Of a stretch of DNA of 64,000 bases, positions 16,968 through 26,415 are shown one piece after another. Positions within the stretch are counted from its first letter, which is position 1. Every line of letters begins with the position of its first letter. A program made the translations under genes and the position numbers. The notes under the pieces are model-generated. The model was given only the letters and a program-made list of their open reading frames with translations, had not been told where the DNA came from and did no database searches. The stretch is from Pantoea sp. GD03673. Its GTDB lineage: Bacteria > Pseudomonadota > Gammaproteobacteria > Enterobacterales > Enterobacteriaceae. The stretch covers positions 434,001 through 498,000 of the forward strand of contig NZ_JAOCKJ010000001.1 of NCBI RefSeq assembly GCF_029844725.1. The letters are read 5' to 3'.

Positions 16968-17548
16968 CCCAATCATGCGAAACGCCAACCTTTATTTAAA
17001 TATCCCGATAGGCTTAAGCAAAAAGCGTTCTCACTTTGGACTTTCGGAGAAAAAATTTACGCTGAGCCAAAAATTATCAGAAGCCGCGAAGGGGCGCCAA
17101 AGCAAAATAGCTAAAATGTTAACTAATTCTCTTTTATCATGAGATGTCAGGCAGCGGAAGTGTTAATTTTCTTCCTGAAAATATGATATCGATATGAAAA
17201 ATAGACTGTTTAGCTGGAAACCCCTGGCGCAGGCGGAATGGAGCGGCAAAAACCGTCCGTTTTGGCGTTTATATTGTTAAATCCGGTATCAGCATGATGA
17301 AATTCATGACAGGCGGCGTAATCCGGGGGTTTATCAGGATGATGGGAGAAGTGATAGCAGATTATCGTGTGAAAATCGTGACATTATTTCGCCAAAAAAA
17401 GCCTGTGAGCAAACCCGCAGTAATGGAATTTATAATCGACAGTTTTTATTAAGCAGGACGAATAATTGCACTGTAATGGTGCAACAAAATCCTTTATTGC
17501 ACCATTTAAGGTCACCTACTCGCTTCACTGCATGAAATAAGTGAGTTT
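16968..17548. other. 581-bp intergenic region between ychE and the second oppA
   Basis: No coding sequence is supported. The first 150 bases next to the binding-protein gene are AT-rich and should hold its promoter. Near the ychE end is a pair of NtrC-like motifs. I examined every minus-strand GG-N10-GC combination between these motifs and the binding-protein start and found no acceptable sigma-54 promoter; one near miss at about 17246-17258 has a spacing of nine. Confidence 0.6.
17467..17514. promoter_or_regulatory. Candidate NtrC site pair
   Basis: Site A at 17467-17483 reads TGCACTGTAATGGTGCA, very like the glnA enhancer sites (TGCAC-N5/6-TGGTGC). Site B at 17498-17514 has a good left half TGCACCA and a poor right half AAGGTCA. 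Starts are 31 bases apart, about three helical turns, close to the glnA spacing. The sites are about 500 bases upstream of the tandem peptide-binding proteins. Confidence 0.45.
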
Positions 17549-18196
17549 CTAATTCAGCAAGCCGGGAAAAATCGACTTCATACCGGTCACAACAAATTCA
17601 ATGCCCAGCGCCATCAGTAACAGCCCCATAATACGGGTAATGACGTTAATGCCGGTCTGCCCGAGAATGCGTACCATTAAGGGTGCCGCCCGGAACAACA
17701 GCCAGCAGCAGAAGGCAAAGATGGCAATGGCGAGGGTAAAACCCAGCAGATTTATCCAGCTGTGGTAGCGGGTACTCCAGACGATAGTCGAACTGATGGC
17801 CCCCGGTCCCGCCATTAATGGCAACGCCAGCGGCACAACACCGACGCTTTCACGGATTGCCGTTTCTGACTTCTCCTGTTTATTTTGCTTATCCTCGCCC
17901 AGCTTGCCGCTGATCATCGACATCGCAATGGTTACAACCAGAATGCCACCCGCAATGCGGAACGAGTCAATGGAAATGCCAAATACACGCAAAATCGCAT
18001 CGCCGAGGAACAGTGACGTCCAGAGAATAATGGCAACGGCCAGATTAGCCGTAAGGTTGGTTTTGTTACGTTCAGCCACCCCCTGATAACGCGTCATGCT
18101 GATGAACACCGGAATAATTCCGATCGGATTGACCAGCGCAAAGAGTCCGACAAAAAATTTTATATAGCCTGATAGATCTAACAGCGCAGGATTCAC
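17549..18196 (-). CDS. ychE: YchE, MarC-family membrane protein
   Basis: A 215-residue inner-membrane protein with six hydrophobic segments, of the MarC/YhgN/YchE group whose function is unknown; despite the name, MarC is not an antibiotic exporter. The conserved GGILVVTIAMSMISGKLGEDKQ and PLALPLMAGPGAISSTIVW are present. The frame reaches a GTG at 18214, but the GTG at 18196 has GGAG at a proper distance and makes the protein exactly colinear with the 215-residue E. coli YchE. It lies between opp and adhE as in E. coli. Confidence 0.92.
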   Translation of the reverse strand: MNPALLDLSGYIKFFVGLFALVNPIGIIPVFISMTRYQGVAERNKTNLTANLAVAIILWTSLFLGDAILRVFGISIDSFRIAGGILVVTIAMSMISGKLGEDKQNKQEKSETAIRESVGVVPLALPLMAGPGAISSTIVWSTRYHSWINLLGFTLAIAIFAFCCWLLFRAAPLMVRILGQTGINVITRIMGLLLMALGIEFVVTGMKSIFPGLLN

Positions 18197-18655
18197 GACT
18201 TTACTCCGTACCACAGGGGGAAAACGCGCCTAATGTATGTGAAAACGCGCAGAGACGCCAGATGCTGGCCTGGCTATTTATCCCGGTGAACAGCGAAACA
18301 TTTAGCGCTTTCCGCCATGAATCAAAAAGGAGCTGGATTTAGCCACTACCGGGAGGGCTGGCAGGAGGGGTAAACAAATTTCACAGAAAAGCAGATCAAA
18401 GCGGTGCTGAAAGGTGTCAGCTTGCGGTTAAATTGATCTGCATCAAAATTGACCTACCCCAAACCAGGTAATCTTTTCTTAACGGAAGGATAAGCGTCAG
18501 TGAAGGAAATTTTGCTGACGACAGCGCAAGACTCGTTCAGTAAACAGTTGAAAATCCGGGCGTTCCCTGTCAGCCAGACGCGTTATTGCAGCGTGACTAT
18601 ACTCAGGGCGCAGGATTGTTTACTAAAAAAGTTTAACTTCCTTCAGGAGAACACC
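18197..18655 (+). promoter_or_regulatory. Divergent ychE-adhE regulatory region
   Basis: 459 bases without a supported gene. An FNR-type box lies at 18433-18446. The frame of adhE stays open upstream to 18500, but the AGGAGA at 18645-18650 and the conserved N terminus place the start at 18656, so this stretch is leader. E. coli adhE also has a long leader whose folding affects translation; no specific structure is claimed here. Confidence 0.6.
18433..18446. promoter_or_regulatory. Candidate FNR box upstream of adhE
   Basis: TTGAT-CTGC-ATCAA is an exact consensus match, about 210 bases upstream of the adhE start codon and about 240 bases upstream of ychE. Anaerobic control of a fermentative alcohol dehydrogenase makes sense; binding is inferred. 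Confidence 0.68.
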
Positions 18656-21343
18656 ATGGCCGTAACCAATGTCGCTGAACTCAATGCACTGGTTGAACGT
18701 GTAAAAAAAGCCCAGCGTGAATATGCCAATTTTTCTCAACAACAGGTCGACGCCATCTTCCGCGCTGCCGCCCTCGCCGCTGCAGACGCCCGAATCCCGC
18801 TAGCCAAAATGGCCGTTGCCGAATCCGGTATGGGCATCGTCGAAGACAAAGTGATCAAAAACCACTTTGCTTCAGAGTATATCTACAACGCGTACAAAGA
18901 TGAAAAAACCTGTGGCGTGCTGGCCACTGACGATACGTTTGGCACAATTACCATCGCCGAACCGATTGGCCTGATTTGCGGTATCGTCCCGACCACCAAC
19001 CCGACTTCAACCGCCATTTTCAAAGCGTTAATCAGCCTTAAAACCCGTAACGGGATCATCTTCTCGCCACACCCACGCGCCAAAGACGCGACAAATAAAG
19101 CTGCCGATATCGTCCTGCAGGCCGCCATTGCCGCGGGTGCACCAAAAGATATTATCGGCTGGATTGATGCTCCTTCTGTTGAACTGTCCAACCAGCTGAT
19201 GCATCACCCTGACATCAACCTGATTCTCGCCACCGGCGGTCCGGGCATGGTGAAAGCGGCTTACAGCTCCGGTAAACCGGCGATTGGCGTGGGTGCCGGT
19301 AACACGCCGGTGGTGATTGATGAAACCGCCGATCTGAAACGTGCCGTTGCTTCTATTCTGATGTCAAAAACCTTTGATAACGGGGTGATCTGCGCCTCTG
19401 AACAATCCGTCATTGTGGTTGATTCAGTCTATGACGCCGTGCGCGAACGTTTCGCCAGCCACGGTGGCTACCTGCTGCAGGGGGCTGAACTGAGTGCAGT
19501 GCAGAACATCATCCTGAAAAACGGCGGCCTGAATGCGGCCATCGTGGGCCAGCCCGCGTTTAAAATCGCGGAAATGGCCGGACTCAGCGTGCCAGCGAGC
19601 ACCAAAATCCTGATTGGCGAAGTGAAACTGGTGGATGAGTCTGAGCCTTTCGCTCACGAAAAACTCTCTCCTACCCTTGCCATGTATCGGGCAAAAGATT
19701 TCCAGGATGCCGTAGAAAAAGCGGAGAAACTGGTCGCCATGGGCGGTATCGGTCACACCTCCTGCCTTTATACCGACCAGGATAACCAGACTGAGCGCGT
19801 GCACTACTTCGGCGACAAAATGAAAACCGCACGTATTCTGATCAACACCCCTGCTTCACAGGGGGGTATCGGTGACCTCTACAACTTTAAACTGGCACCG
19901 TCTCTGACGCTGGGTTGTGGTTCATGGGGCGGTAACTCTATTTCAGAGAACGTTGGTCCAAAACACCTGATCAATACCAAAACTGTCGCCAAGCGAGCTG
20001 AGAATATGTTGTGGCATAAACTTCCTAAATCCATCTACTTCCGTCGGGGTTCACTGCCAATTGCGCTGGAAGAAGTGGCAACGGACGGTGCAAAACGCGC
20101 CTTCATCGTTACTGACCGCTTCCTGTTCAATAACGGTTATGCCGACCAGGTGACCCGCGTGCTGAAATCACACGGCATCGAGACCGAAGTGTTCTTTGAA
20201 GTTGAAGCTGACCCGACGCTGAGCATCGTGCGTAAAGGTGCAGAGCAGATGAACAGCTTTAAGCCTGACGTCATCATCGCACTGGGCGGCGGTTCCCCAA
20301 TGGATGCGGCGAAAATTATGTGGGTGATGTACGAACATCCGGAAACCCACTTTGAAGAACTGGCGTTACGTTTCATGGATATCCGTAAACGTATCTACAA
20401 GTTCCCGAAAATGGGCGTTAAAGCGCGCATGGTGGCTATTACCACCACCTCAGGTACCGGTTCAGAAGTGACGCCGTTCGCTGTGGTAACCGATGATGCG
20501 ACCGGTCAGAAATATCCTCTTGCTGACTATGCATTAACACCGGATATGGCAATTGTGGATGCCAACCTGGTGATGGATATGCCGCGTTCACTCTGCGCCT
20601 TTGGGGGTCTGGATGCCGTCACCCACGCACTGGAAGCCTACGTTTCCGTACTGGCGAATGAATACTCGGATGGACAGGCGCTTCAGGCACTGAAACTGCT
20701 CAAAGAGAACCTGCCAGCGAGTTATGCCGAAGGGGCTAAAAACCCTGTGGCACGTGAACGCGTTCACAATGCCGCGACGATTGCCGGTATTGCGTTTGCC
20801 AACGCCTTCCTCGGGGTCTGTCACTCAATGGCACACAAACTGGGTTCAGAGTTCCATATCCCGCACGGCCTGGCCAATGCCCTGTTAATTTCGAATGTCA
20901 TTCGTTACAACGCCAATGACAACCCGACTAAACAGACGGCGTTCAGCCAGTACGACCGTCCGCAGGCGCGTCGTCGTTACGCTGAAATTGCTGACCACTT
21001 AGGGCTGAGCGCACCAGGCGACCGCACCGCGCAGAAAATTGAAAAGCTGCTGGCCTGGCTGGATGAGATCAAAACTGAACTCGGTATTCCAACCTCAATC
21101 CGTGAAGCTGGCGTGCAGGAAGCGGACTTCCTGGCAAAAGTGGACAAACTGGCTGATGACGCGTTTGATGACCAGTGTACCGGTGCAAACCCACGTTATC
21201 CGCTGATTGCGGAGCTGAAACAGATTATGCTCGATACCTACTACGGACGTGAATTTGTTGAACCGTTTTCAGGTATCGCCGACGCCGTGTCTGAACAGCC
21301 GGTGAAAGGCATTAAAGCTGACAAGAAAGCGAAGAAAGTCTGA
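18656..21343 (+). CDS. adhE: Bifunctional acetaldehyde-CoA/alcohol dehydrogenase AdhE
   Basis: An 895-residue fermentation enzyme converting acetyl-CoA to acetaldehyde and then ethanol, regenerating NAD; it assembles into spirosomes. Residues 1-440 are the aldehyde dehydrogenase with the catalytic Cys in GVICASEQS; residues about 450-870 are the iron-dependent alcohol dehydrogenase with GGGSPMDAAK, TTTSGTGSEVTPFAV and the iron ligands in GVCHSMAHKLGSEFHIPHG. The start MAVTNVAELNALVE is the family start. The C-terminal tail differs from E. coli but keeps the basic KADKKAKKV end. Confidence 0.98.
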   Translation: MAVTNVAELNALVERVKKAQREYANFSQQQVDAIFRAAALAAADARIPLAKMAVAESGMGIVEDKVIKNHFASEYIYNAYKDEKTCGVLATDDTFGTITIAEPIGLICGIVPTTNPTSTAIFKALISLKTRNGIIFSPHPRAKDATNKAADIVLQAAIAAGAPKDIIGWIDAPSVELSNQLMHHPDINLILATGGPGMVKAAYSSGKPAIGVGAGNTPVVIDETADLKRAVASILMSKTFDNGVICASEQSVIVVDSVYDAVRERFASHGGYLLQGAELSAVQNIILKNGGLNAAIVGQPAFKIAEMAGLSVPASTKILIGEVKLVDESEPFAHEKLSPTLAMYRAKDFQDAVEKAEKLVAMGGIGHTSCLYTDQDNQTERVHYFGDKMKTARILINTPASQGGIGDLYNFKLAPSLTLGCGSWGGNSISENVGPKHLINTKTVAKRAENMLWHKLPKSIYFRRGSLPIALEEVATDGAKRAFIVTDRFLFNNGYADQVTRVLKSHGIETEVFFEVEADPTLSIVRKGAEQMNSFKPDVIIALGGGSPMDAAKIMWVMYEHPETHFEELALRFMDIRKRIYKFPKMGVKARMVAITTTSGTGSEVTPFAVVTDDATGQKYPLADYALTPDMAIVDANLVMDMPRSLCAFGGLDAVTHALEAYVSVLANEYSDGQALQALKLLKENLPASYAEGAKNPVARERVHNAATIAGIAFANAFLGVCHSMAHKLGSEFHIPHGLANALLISNVIRYNANDNPTKQTAFSQYDRPQARRRYAEIADHLGLSAPGDRTAQKIEKLLAWLDEIKTELGIPTSIREAGVQEADFLAKVDKLADDAFDDQCTGANPRYPLIAELKQIMLDTYYGREFVEPFSGIADAVSEQPVKGIKADKKAKKV

Positions 21344-21365
21344 TAGTCTGCGTCTGACTTTCTGA

Positions 21366-21394
21366 TAAAAAAACCCGCCACGGCGGGTTTTTTA
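21366..21394. terminator. Bidirectional terminator between adhE and tdk
   Basis: Stem AAAAAACCCGC / GCGGGTTTTTT with loop CACG; A and T flanks work for both convergent genes. Confidence 0.92.
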
Positions 21395-21411
21395 TTGGCT
21401 GAATTACGCGG

Positions 21412-22032
21412 TCAGTTCAGCGGCGTCTGCGCACCGTGAATCGCCTGCAACGACCCCTGCTCTATGGCCTGTTTATAATGCTTACGGCACACGGAGATAT
21501 ACCGTTCGTTGCCGCCTATAACCACCTGCTCGCCCTCACTGAAAGGTTTACCCTCACTATCCAGTCGCAGCACCATGCTGGCCTTGCGGCCACAGTGACA
21601 AATGGTTTTAAGTTCAACCAGCTTATCTGCCCATGCCAGCAGATACTGGCTGCCTGTAAACAGTTCCCCGCGAAAATCGGTTCTCAGGCCATAGCAGAGC
21701 ACCGGTATATCCAGATTATCCACGACATCAGAGAGCGCTTTAACCTGCTCGCGGGTCAGAAACTGACTCTCATCAACCAGTACGCAATGAACAGGCTGCG
21801 CGGCGTGCTCGGCGGCAATGTCCTGGTAGAGTGAGGTTTCGGCGTTGTACAGCATGGCAGGCGACGAGAGTCCGATACGGGAACTCACCTGCCCGGCACC
21901 AAACCGGTTATCAATTTCAGCGGTATAGACCAGTGAACGCATGCCGCGCTCCTGATAGTTATAGGAGGATTGCAGCAGTGCGGTCGATTTCCCTGCATTC
22001 ATGGCAGAGTAATAAAAATAGAGTTGAGCCAT
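21412..22032 (-). CDS. tdk: Thymidine kinase
   Basis: A 206-residue type II thymidine kinase that phosphorylates salvaged thymidine and deoxyuridine. P-loop [13 protein letters not shown], Walker B-like VLVDESQFL, the lasso residues [13 protein letters not shown] and the zinc-binding cysteines TICHCGRKA plus CRKHY are visible. The frame begins at 22047, but the ATG at 22032 gives the conserved [12 protein letters not shown]. Convergent with adhE, divergent from hns, as in E. coli. Confidence 0.97.
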   Translation of the reverse strand: MAQLYFYYSAMNAGKSTALLQSSYNYQERGMRSLVYTAEIDNRFGAGQVSSRIGLSSPAMLYNAETSLYQDIAAEHAAQPVHCVLVDESQFLTREQVKALSDVVDNLDIPVLCYGLRTDFRGELFTGSQYLLAWADKLVELKTICHCGRKASMVLRLDSEGKPFSEGEQVVIGGNERYISVCRKHYKQAIEQGSLQAIHGAQTPLN

Positions 22033-22439
22033 AGCGCGTATCTTCATCAGGACTTAACGGAATGGCGCGCATATTAACACAAAGCGCGGGCAATACGGTG
22101 CGGTGTTGCGGCAAATAAACCGTAGCGGCAGGCCTGTTATACATCCTCACGCATCGCAGGAAGCCGGTTATCTGCGTTTCACGCTGGATAAGTTTTACTT
22201 ATTTTACCCGCACCAAAAGGAATGACATTTTTGTTACTGACCTAAATACATTAAATTTATTGTATATCAGGCCGGGCGAAATTATTTTTTATTCGGCCTG
22301 ACCGTGAATGTCTGACTGCGAATATTTTTTAATTACGCGGATAATCACCCTCTGAATATTTTTTATGATTGAACTTATTTAATGTCACCACTACTATTAG
22401 CGGGCAACACAACTTTTCCCTTATTCAGAGACCAGGACA
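22033..22439 (+). promoter_or_regulatory. AT-rich region upstream of hns
   Basis: 407 bases with no supported gene. The part from 22200 to 22440 is strikingly AT-rich, the kind of curved DNA at which H-NS represses itself. An 8-bp inverted repeat TCAGGCCG / CGGCCTGA (22267-22274 and 22294-22301) with a 19-base loop lies inside. The promoter itself was not assigned. Confidence 0.5.
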
Positions 22440-22850
22440 ATGAGCGAAGCACTAAAAGTTCTTAATAATATCCGTACGCTGCGCGCCCAGGCCAGAGAGT
22501 ATTCCGTCGAAACACTGGAAGAGATGCTGGAGAAACTGGACGTGGTGGTAAAAGAGCGCCGCGAAGAAGAGTCGCATTTTCAGGCAGAAAATGAAGAACG
22601 CACGCGTAAGCTTAATCAGTATCGTGAAATGCTGCTGGCCGATGGAATCGACCCGAATGAACTGATTAATACACTGACGGTTACCACACGAACTGCAGCA
22701 AAAGGGAAACGCTCAGTGCGCCCGGCCAAATATGGTTACACCGATGAAAAAGGCGAGTCCAGAACCTGGACGGGTCAGGGAAGGACACCTGCGGTGATAA
22801 AAAAAGCGCTGGACGAACAGGGTAAAACGCTGGACGATTTTTTACTGTAA
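22440..22850 (+). CDS. hns: Histone-like nucleoid-structuring protein H-NS
   Basis: A 136-residue nucleoid protein that silences AT-rich and horizontally acquired genes. The N-terminal coiled-coil oligomerisation region (residues 1-80) is rich in charged residues ([19 protein letters not shown]). The linker carries [17 protein letters not shown]. The DNA-binding loop is [16 protein letters not shown], containing the minor-groove QGR motif at about residues 112-114. Length is one less than E. coli (137). The flanking tdk-hns order is conserved; the following nucleotide-sugar operon is also adjacent in related genera. Confidence 0.97.
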   Translation: MSEALKVLNNIRTLRAQAREYSVETLEEMLEKLDVVVKERREEESHFQAENEERTRKLNQYREMLLADGIDPNELINTLTVTTRTAAKGKRSVRPAKYGYTDEKGESRTWTGQGRTPAVIKKALDEQGKTLDDFLL

Positions 22851-22895
22851 TACATGCCGCTTCGCTGCTTAAAGCGTAACCTGATGCCGCATAAA

Positions 22896-22922
22896 AAAAA
22901 GGAAGCCGGAGCTTCCTTTTTC
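22896..22922. terminator. Bidirectional terminator after hns
   Basis: Stem AAAAAGGAAGC / GCTTCCTTTTT with loop CGGA. It also serves the convergent epimerase gene ending at 22929. Confidence 0.9.
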
Positions 22923-22928
22923 TTTTAA

Positions 22929-23936
22929 TCAGACGCGGTAAAAATCGCGGTACCAGTCAACGAAGTTTTTAACGCCCTCGTCCACCCCGGTCTGCGGTTT
23001 ATAACCAATCGCGTTAAACAGCGCTTCGGTATCTGCACTGGTTTCCAGTACATCACCGGGCTGCATTGGCATCAGATTCTTTTTCGCAGTGATACCCAGT
23101 GCTTTTTCAATCGCTTCAATATAGCGCATCAGCGTAACAGGCTGACTGTTGCCGATATTATAAACCCGATACGGTGCTGAGCTGGTTGCCGGTGAACCGG
23201 TTTCAACTGTCCAGTTATCATCCCGCTGCGGAATGACATCCTGCAGACGAACAATCGCCTCAGCAATATCGTCAATATAGGTGAAGTCGCGTTTCATCTG
23301 GCCCTGGTTATAAACATCGATGGCCTCACCGGCAAGCATTGCACGGGTGAATTTGAACAGGGCCATATCCGGGCGGCCCCACGGACCATAGACGGTAAAG
23401 AAGCGCAATCCGGTCGTCGGTAACTGATAAAGATGGGAGTAAGTGTGTGACATTAACTCGTTGGCTTTCTTCGTTGCCGCATATAAAGAAACCGGATGAT
23501 CAACGCTGTCTTCGGTAGAAAACGGCATTTTGCGATTCAGGCCATAAACTGAACTGGATGACGCATAAAGCAGATGTTCAATTTTATGATGGCGGCACCC
23601 TTCAAGAATATTGAGGTGACCAATGAGATTGGAATCTGCATAGGCATGCGGATTTTCAATGGAATAGCGGACGCCAGCCTGAGCGCCAAGGTGGATGACG
23701 CGCTGAAATTTGTGCTGGCCGAACAGTGACGCTATTGCGTCACGGTCCGCCAGATCCATCTCAATAAAAGTAAAACCAGATTCAGCTTTAATTAAATCGA
23801 GACGGGCCTGCTTGAGATTTACGTCGTAATAATCATTCAGGTTGTCGATACCGACAACCTGGTGACCGGCGGCCAGCAGACGCTGACTGACATGAAAACC
23901 AATAAAGCCTGCGGCGCCGGTGACCAGAAAGTTCAT
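22929..23936 (-). CDS. UDP-glucuronate 4-epimerase (NAD-dependent SDR)
   Basis: A 335-residue extended short-chain dehydrogenase. The Rossmann motif is GAAGFIGFHV; the catalytic Ser/Tyr/Lys set is ASSSSVYG and SLYAATKKANELM; GLRFFTVYGPWGRPDMALFKFT is typical of UDP-glucuronate 4-epimerases, which make UDP-galacturonate for capsule and lipopolysaccharide. Being directly behind ugd, which makes UDP-glucuronate, strongly supports this specificity. It starts 14 bases after ugd in the galU-ugd operon. UDP-galactose 4-epimerase is a less likely alternative. Confidence 0.87.
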   Translation of the reverse strand: MNFLVTGAAGFIGFHVSQRLLAAGHQVVGIDNLNDYYDVNLKQARLDLIKAESGFTFIEMDLADRDAIASLFGQHKFQRVIHLGAQAGVRYSIENPHAYADSNLIGHLNILEGCRHHKIEHLLYASSSSVYGLNRKMPFSTEDSVDHPVSLYAATKKANELMSHTYSHLYQLPTTGLRFFTVYGPWGRPDMALFKFTRAMLAGEAIDVYNQGQMKRDFTYIDDIAEAIVRLQDVIPQRDDNWTVETGSPATSSAPYRVYNIGNSQPVTLMRYIEAIEKALGITAKKNLMPMQPGDVLETSADTEALFNAIGYKPQTGVDEGVKNFVDWYRDFYRV

Positions 23937-23950
23937 AAATCCCTCGTTAA

Positions 23951-25291
23951 TTATGCAGTTTGAATAGACGCTCCGCGGCCGATTGCATAATAAACGAAAC
24001 CGCGTTTGCTGATACGCTCTGGATCATACAGGTTACGACCATCAAAAATCACGGCTTCTTTCAGTGCATTTTTGATTACGTCGAAGTCAGGTGCACGGAA
24101 GTTTTGCCACTCCGTACAGATGACCAGACCGTCTGCGCCCTGCAGTGCCGCTTCTTTGGTTCCCATCAGCTTAAGATCGCTGCGGTGACCGTAGATGCGC
24201 TGCGCTTCATCCATTGCTTCCGGGTCAAACGCCTGAACCGATGCGCCAGCTTCCCACAGCGTTTCCATCAGCACACGGCTGGAGGCTTCACGCATGTCGT
24301 CAGTGTTAGGCTTAAATGACAGGCCCCAGAGTGCAAACGTTTTACCTTTCAGATCGTCACCAAAATGACGCTTGATAAAGGTCGGCAGCTTGTTTTTCTG
24401 ATTGTCATTCACATCTTCTACGGCCTGCAGAAGACGTGGCTGATAACCGATAGACTCAGCAGTACGAATTAACGCCTGCACATCTTTCGGGAAGCAGGAG
24501 CCGCCGTAACCGCAGCCTGGATAGATGAAATGGTAGCCAATGCGGGGATCAGAACCGATACCCTGCCGTACTTTCTCAATATCCGCGCCTAAACGTTCAG
24601 CCAGATTAGACATCTCGTTCATGAAGCTGATTTTAGTGGCCAGCATGCAGTTTGCTGCATACTTGGTCAGCTCTGCGCTGCGGATATCCATCATGATCAT
24701 GCGATCGTGATTGCGGTTAAACGGCTCATAGAGCTCGCGTAACAGTTCTACTACGTCGTCGTTGTCGGTGCCGACAACGATACGCTCCGGACGCATACAG
24801 TCATTAACTGCAGCACCCTCTTTCAGGAATTCCGGATTTGAAACCACGTCGAAGCTGATGCTGGCATCACGCGCTTTCAGCGTTTCCGTCATTACTGCAC
24901 GAACTTTGTCTGCTGTGCCAACCGGAACGGTTGATTTGTCGATAACCACTTTGTGATCGTTCATATGCTGCGCAATGGTGCGCGCTACGGCGGTCACATA
25001 TTTCAGATCGGCTGAGCCGTCTTCATCTGGTGGAGTACCGACTGCAATAAACTGCATAACACCATGGTTTACGCCCAGTGCAGCATCTGTGCTGAACTTC
25101 AGACGGCCCGCTTCGTAATTAGACATTACCAGCGGGGTTAAACCTGGTTCGAAAATAGGGATGATGCCTTTTTTCAGATTTTCGACTTTGTTTTCGTCGA
25201 CATCAATGCAGAGAACGTCATGTCCGACTTCGGCTAACACCGCAGCCTGAACCAGACCGACATAGCCGATACCAAATACAGTGACTTTCAT
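23951..25291 (-). CDS. ugd: UDP-glucose 6-dehydrogenase
   Basis: A 446-residue enzyme that oxidises UDP-glucose twice to UDP-glucuronate. NAD site [26 protein letters not shown] substrate loop, [12 protein letters not shown], and the catalytic cysteine in [12 protein letters not shown] are visible; the C-terminal domain has FDGRNLYDP. It is longer than the 388-residue E. coli Ugd and belongs to the longer form found in many plant-associated bacteria. It lies 22 bases after galU and supplies glucuronate for exopolysaccharide and its epimer via the next gene. Confidence 0.95.
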   Translation of the reverse strand: MKVTVFGIGYVGLVQAAVLAEVGHDVLCIDVDENKVENLKKGIIPIFEPGLTPLVMSNYEAGRLKFSTDAALGVNHGVMQFIAVGTPPDEDGSADLKYVTAVARTIAQHMNDHKVVIDKSTVPVGTADKVRAVMTETLKARDASISFDVVSNPEFLKEGAAVNDCMRPERIVVGTDNDDVVELLRELYEPFNRNHDRMIMMDIRSAELTKYAANCMLATKISFMNEMSNLAERLGADIEKVRQGIGSDPRIGYHFIYPGCGYGGSCFPKDVQALIRTAESIGYQPRLLQAVEDVNDNQKNKLPTFIKRHFGDDLKGKTFALWGLSFKPNTDDMREASSRVLMETLWEAGASVQAFDPEAMDEAQRIYGHRSDLKLMGTKEAALQGADGLVICTEWQNFRAPDFDVIKNALKEAVIFDGRNLYDPERISKRGFVYYAIGRGASIQTA

Positions 25292-25313
25292 CGAGTTATC
25301 CTGTGTTTATGAA

Positions 25314-26222
25314 TTACTTTTTGTTGCCAACTGCGCCATCGAGCCATTCAGAAAAATCTTTGCCCAATACCGGATGACGAACACCGTACTCAACGAAAGC
25401 CTGCATGTAGCCCAGTTTGTTACCACAGTCGTGGCTCACGCCTTTCAGGTGATAGGCTTCTACAGTCTCTTTTTCCATCAGCATTGCAATGGAGTCAGTC
25501 AGCTGAACTTCGCCGCCTGCGCCTGGAGGGGTTTTAGCCAGCAATGGCCAGATGTCAGAAGAGAGAACGTAACGACCGACTACGGCCAGATTTGATGGCG
25601 CTTCTGTCGCTTTAGGCTTCTCAACCACACCCACCATTGGTGCGCTGTCGCCTGGGTTCAGTTCTGCACCCTGGAAGTCGACAACACCGTAAGCGGTAAC
25701 ATCGGCAACCGGCTCAACCATGATCTGGCTGCGGCCAGACTCTTCATAACGGCTCAGCATCTCTGCCAGGTTATCTTTGGTTGGGTTTGATTCATATTCG
25801 TCGATGATGACGTCTGGCAGGATAACGGCAAATGGCTCATCACCGATCAGTGGGTGTGCACACATAACGGCGTGACCCAGACCTTTAGCGATGCCCTGAC
25901 GAACCTGCATGATGGTGACGTGCGGCGGGCAGATTGACTGGATTTCATCCAGCAGCTGACGCTTAACGCGTTTTTCCAGCATTGATTCCAGTTCGAAGCT
26001 GGTATCAAAGTGGTTTTCGATGGCATTTTTTGATGAATGCGTTACCAGCACAATTTCGTTGATGCCAGCAGCGATACACTCGTTAACGACATACTGGATT
26101 AACGGCTTATCAACCAGCGGTAACATCTCTTTTGGAATCGCTTTGGTAGCCGGGAGCATACGCGTACCCAAACCCGCTACCGGGATTACCGCTTTTTTTA
26201 CTTTGGTATTATTGGCAGACAT
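25314..26222 (-). CDS. galU: UTP-glucose-1-phosphate uridylyltransferase
   Basis: A 302-residue pyrophosphorylase making UDP-glucose. The nucleotide-binding motif [24 protein letters not shown] is at residues 17-40, followed by [20 protein letters not shown] and the metal-site Asp in [13 protein letters not shown] is in the sugar-binding part. It heads a three-gene operon with ugd and the epimerase, and is placed between hns and rssB. GAGAGGTATC precedes the ATG. Essential for lipopolysaccharide core and exopolysaccharide. Confidence 0.96.
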   Translation of the reverse strand: MSANNTKVKKAVIPVAGLGTRMLPATKAIPKEMLPLVDKPLIQYVVNECIAAGINEIVLVTHSSKNAIENHFDTSFELESMLEKRVKRQLLDEIQSICPPHVTIMQVRQGIAKGLGHAVMCAHPLIGDEPFAVILPDVIIDEYESNPTKDNLAEMLSRYEESGRSQIMVEPVADVTAYGVVDFQGAELNPGDSAPMVGVVEKPKATEAPSNLAVVGRYVLSSDIWPLLAKTPPGAGGEVQLTDSIAMLMEKETVEAYHLKGVSHDCGNKLGYMQAFVEYGVRHPVLGKDFSEWLDGAVGNKK

Positions 26223-26415
26223 TAAGATACCTCTCTTATAGGCCGTTCAAGTTAATACTTGATATGTCGGTTTAAAATCGGAAATGAGTATATCAGTTAG
26301 TATCGAACGGATTTATCCTGGAAGGGACTAAACCGTCGAAATTAAGACTATTACCCAACTGTAAAGCTAAATGCTGGCCCTGTACTCAGCGCCAGAACCT
26401 CCCTGTTGTCAGCAC

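Noticed and set aside
16968..17466. Sigma-54 promoter for the second oppA gene
   Set aside because: All GG-N10-GC arrangements on the minus strand fail; the nearest has a spacing of nine, which does not work for sigma-54.
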